From positions 1-64,000 of the forward strand of contig NZ_NPFA01000011.1 in assembly GCF_002265875.1 (NCBI RefSeq): a stretch of 64,000 nt of DNA, written 5' to 3'. The stretch's first letter is position 1. Every line of letters starts with the position of its first letter. The DNA is from Marinococcus halophilus. Its GTDB lineage: Bacteria; Bacillota; Bacilli; Bacillales; Marinococcaceae. Below are positions 63,489 through 64,000 of this stretch, one piece after another. A program made the position numbers and the translations under genes. Under the pieces are notes generated by a model. It saw only the letters and a list, made by a program, of their open reading frames with translations, ran no database searches and was not told the origin of the DNA.

Positions 63489-64000
63489 TTAGATGCACTC
63501 ATTTGGAAAACAACCATTCCAGACGATGTTCCTGTAATGCTGTTGATCTGTATCACCTTCGGTGCTGATAATTAACACTCTGGCATTCTGATCCAGGTTA
63601 ATCGCTTCGCATGTTTTATCTCGTTCCTTCGTGCGCAAGCGATACAGTAATCCAAGTGGTACCGCCCCTGATTCTCCTGAAATAATTCGTGGGTCACCCT
63701 GAAGGGGATTACCTAAAATCCTCATCCCTAAAGCTGCGATGCTGTCACCACATGAATACGAAGCAGCAGCATAGTGGCTCAAGAGCCGGAACGCAATACT
63801 GCTCGGCTCTCCGCAAGCCAAACCAGCCATGATGGTATCCATTTCTCCTTCTACTATTTCCATTTCATTATGAGTATTTAAAAAAGAACGATAATAGCAT
63901 TCTGCTTTGTCCGGTTCCACCACAATAATTTTAGGCGCTTGACCTTGATAATGTTGCTTCAAATAGCTTGCAATCCCTGCAGCAAATGAACCCACACCTG
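63489..64000 (-). CDS. dpaL: Diaminopropionate ammonia-lyase, 3' part only (runs off right edge)
   Basis: The last 170 codons are inside the window. They read GVGSFAAGIASYL and then IIVVEPDKAECYYRS, MAGLACGEPSS, AASYSCGDSIAALGMRIL and a SGESGAVPLGLLY motif. This matches the C-terminal half of PLP-dependent DpaL (YgeX), which splits 2,3-diaminopropionate into pyruvate and two ammonia. The Schiff-base Lys lies in the part outside the window. The gene is the first seen of a minus-strand series with M20 peptidase, GntR and M24 peptidase. Confidence 0.9.
   Translation of the reverse strand, partial: GVGSFAAGIASYLKQHYQGQAPKIIVVEPDKAECYYRSFLNTHNEMEIVEGEMDTIMAGLACGEPSSIAFRLLSHYAAASYSCGDSIAALGMRILGNPLQGDPRIISGESGAVPLGLLYRLRTKERDKTCEAINLDQNARVLIISTEGDTDQQHYRNIVWNGCFPNECI

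Overview
The window looks like the chromosome of a Gram-positive, low-to-moderate GC member of the Bacillaceae. Shine-Dalgarno sequences are strong (AAGGAGG type), TTG and GTG starts are used, several sites match the CcpA cre consensus, and the gene families (YflT, CadD, YerD-like, TAXI-TRAP, PadR, DHA2 MFS) are typical of environmental, perhaps halophilic or alkaliphilic, bacilli. The genus is a guess (Salicibibacter-like) and was not tested. No rRNA, tRNA or CRISPR array was seen.

The window is a chain of small catabolic modules separated by decayed DNA. (1) 1-6.1 kb: 5' end of a formamidase (fmdA), an amidase with a small AtzG-like partner, a MetX-type hydrolase, an XRE regulator inside a ~700-bp repeat, and a collapsed pseudogene copy of the amiF-ferritin pair found intact at 49.9-51.5 kb. 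(2) 6.2-11.1 kb: an unknown membrane protein and a glcD-glcF glycolate oxidase pair with a phosphotriesterase-family remnant in front. (3) 11.5-19.5 kb: a glutarate / L-2-hydroxyglutarate module: GlaH dioxygenase, DUF3870 protein, TAXI binding protein, fused TRAP permease, FadR-type regulator, LhgO oxidase and an atypical SDR, with a perfect cre site and a palindromic operator at the divergent promoter. (4) 19.5-25.7 kb: decayed higBA toxin-antitoxin genes, a TetR-CDF transporter pair with a palindromic operator, a lipoprotein, a cadD gene broken by an amber codon, and a YerD-type glutamate-synthase-like protein.

(5) 26.4-30.5 kb: an IS30 remnant, then an operon of PTS IIBC, ADP-ribosylglycohydrolase and HutC-type GntR with a textbook promoter and operator. 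Its substrate is unknown. (6) 30.9-41.7 kb: the second copy of the XRE repeat and a complete taurine dissimilation locus: Ald, Tpa, APC permease, YeiH-type exporter, Xsc and a LysR regulator, with a frameshifted pta. Taurine nitrogen would leave as ammonium via Tpa plus Ald, and carbon as acetyl phosphate via Xsc. (7) 42.6-49.7 kb: sialic acid use: nagB, nanE, nanK and nanR diverge from nanA, an SSS transporter and a secreted sialidase, with a palindromic operator between. (8) 49.8-54.2 kb: amiF, a ferritin-like protein, folE, YflT, a nucleoside deaminase and a 46-residue zinc-ribbon protein. (9) 54.4-58.1 kb: a DHA2 efflux pump divergent from an SDR across a 36-bp perfect palindrome, plus PadR and a second SDR. 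(10) 58.9-64 kb: a DMT permease and a GntR-controlled set of M24 peptidase, M20 peptidase and diaminopropionate ammonia-lyase running off the right edge.

Decay is a theme. IS30 (two), IS256 and IS605/TnpB remnants, frameshifted or nonsense-broken pta, cadD and higBA, and the fused amiF-ferritin relic lie mostly at the borders between modules.
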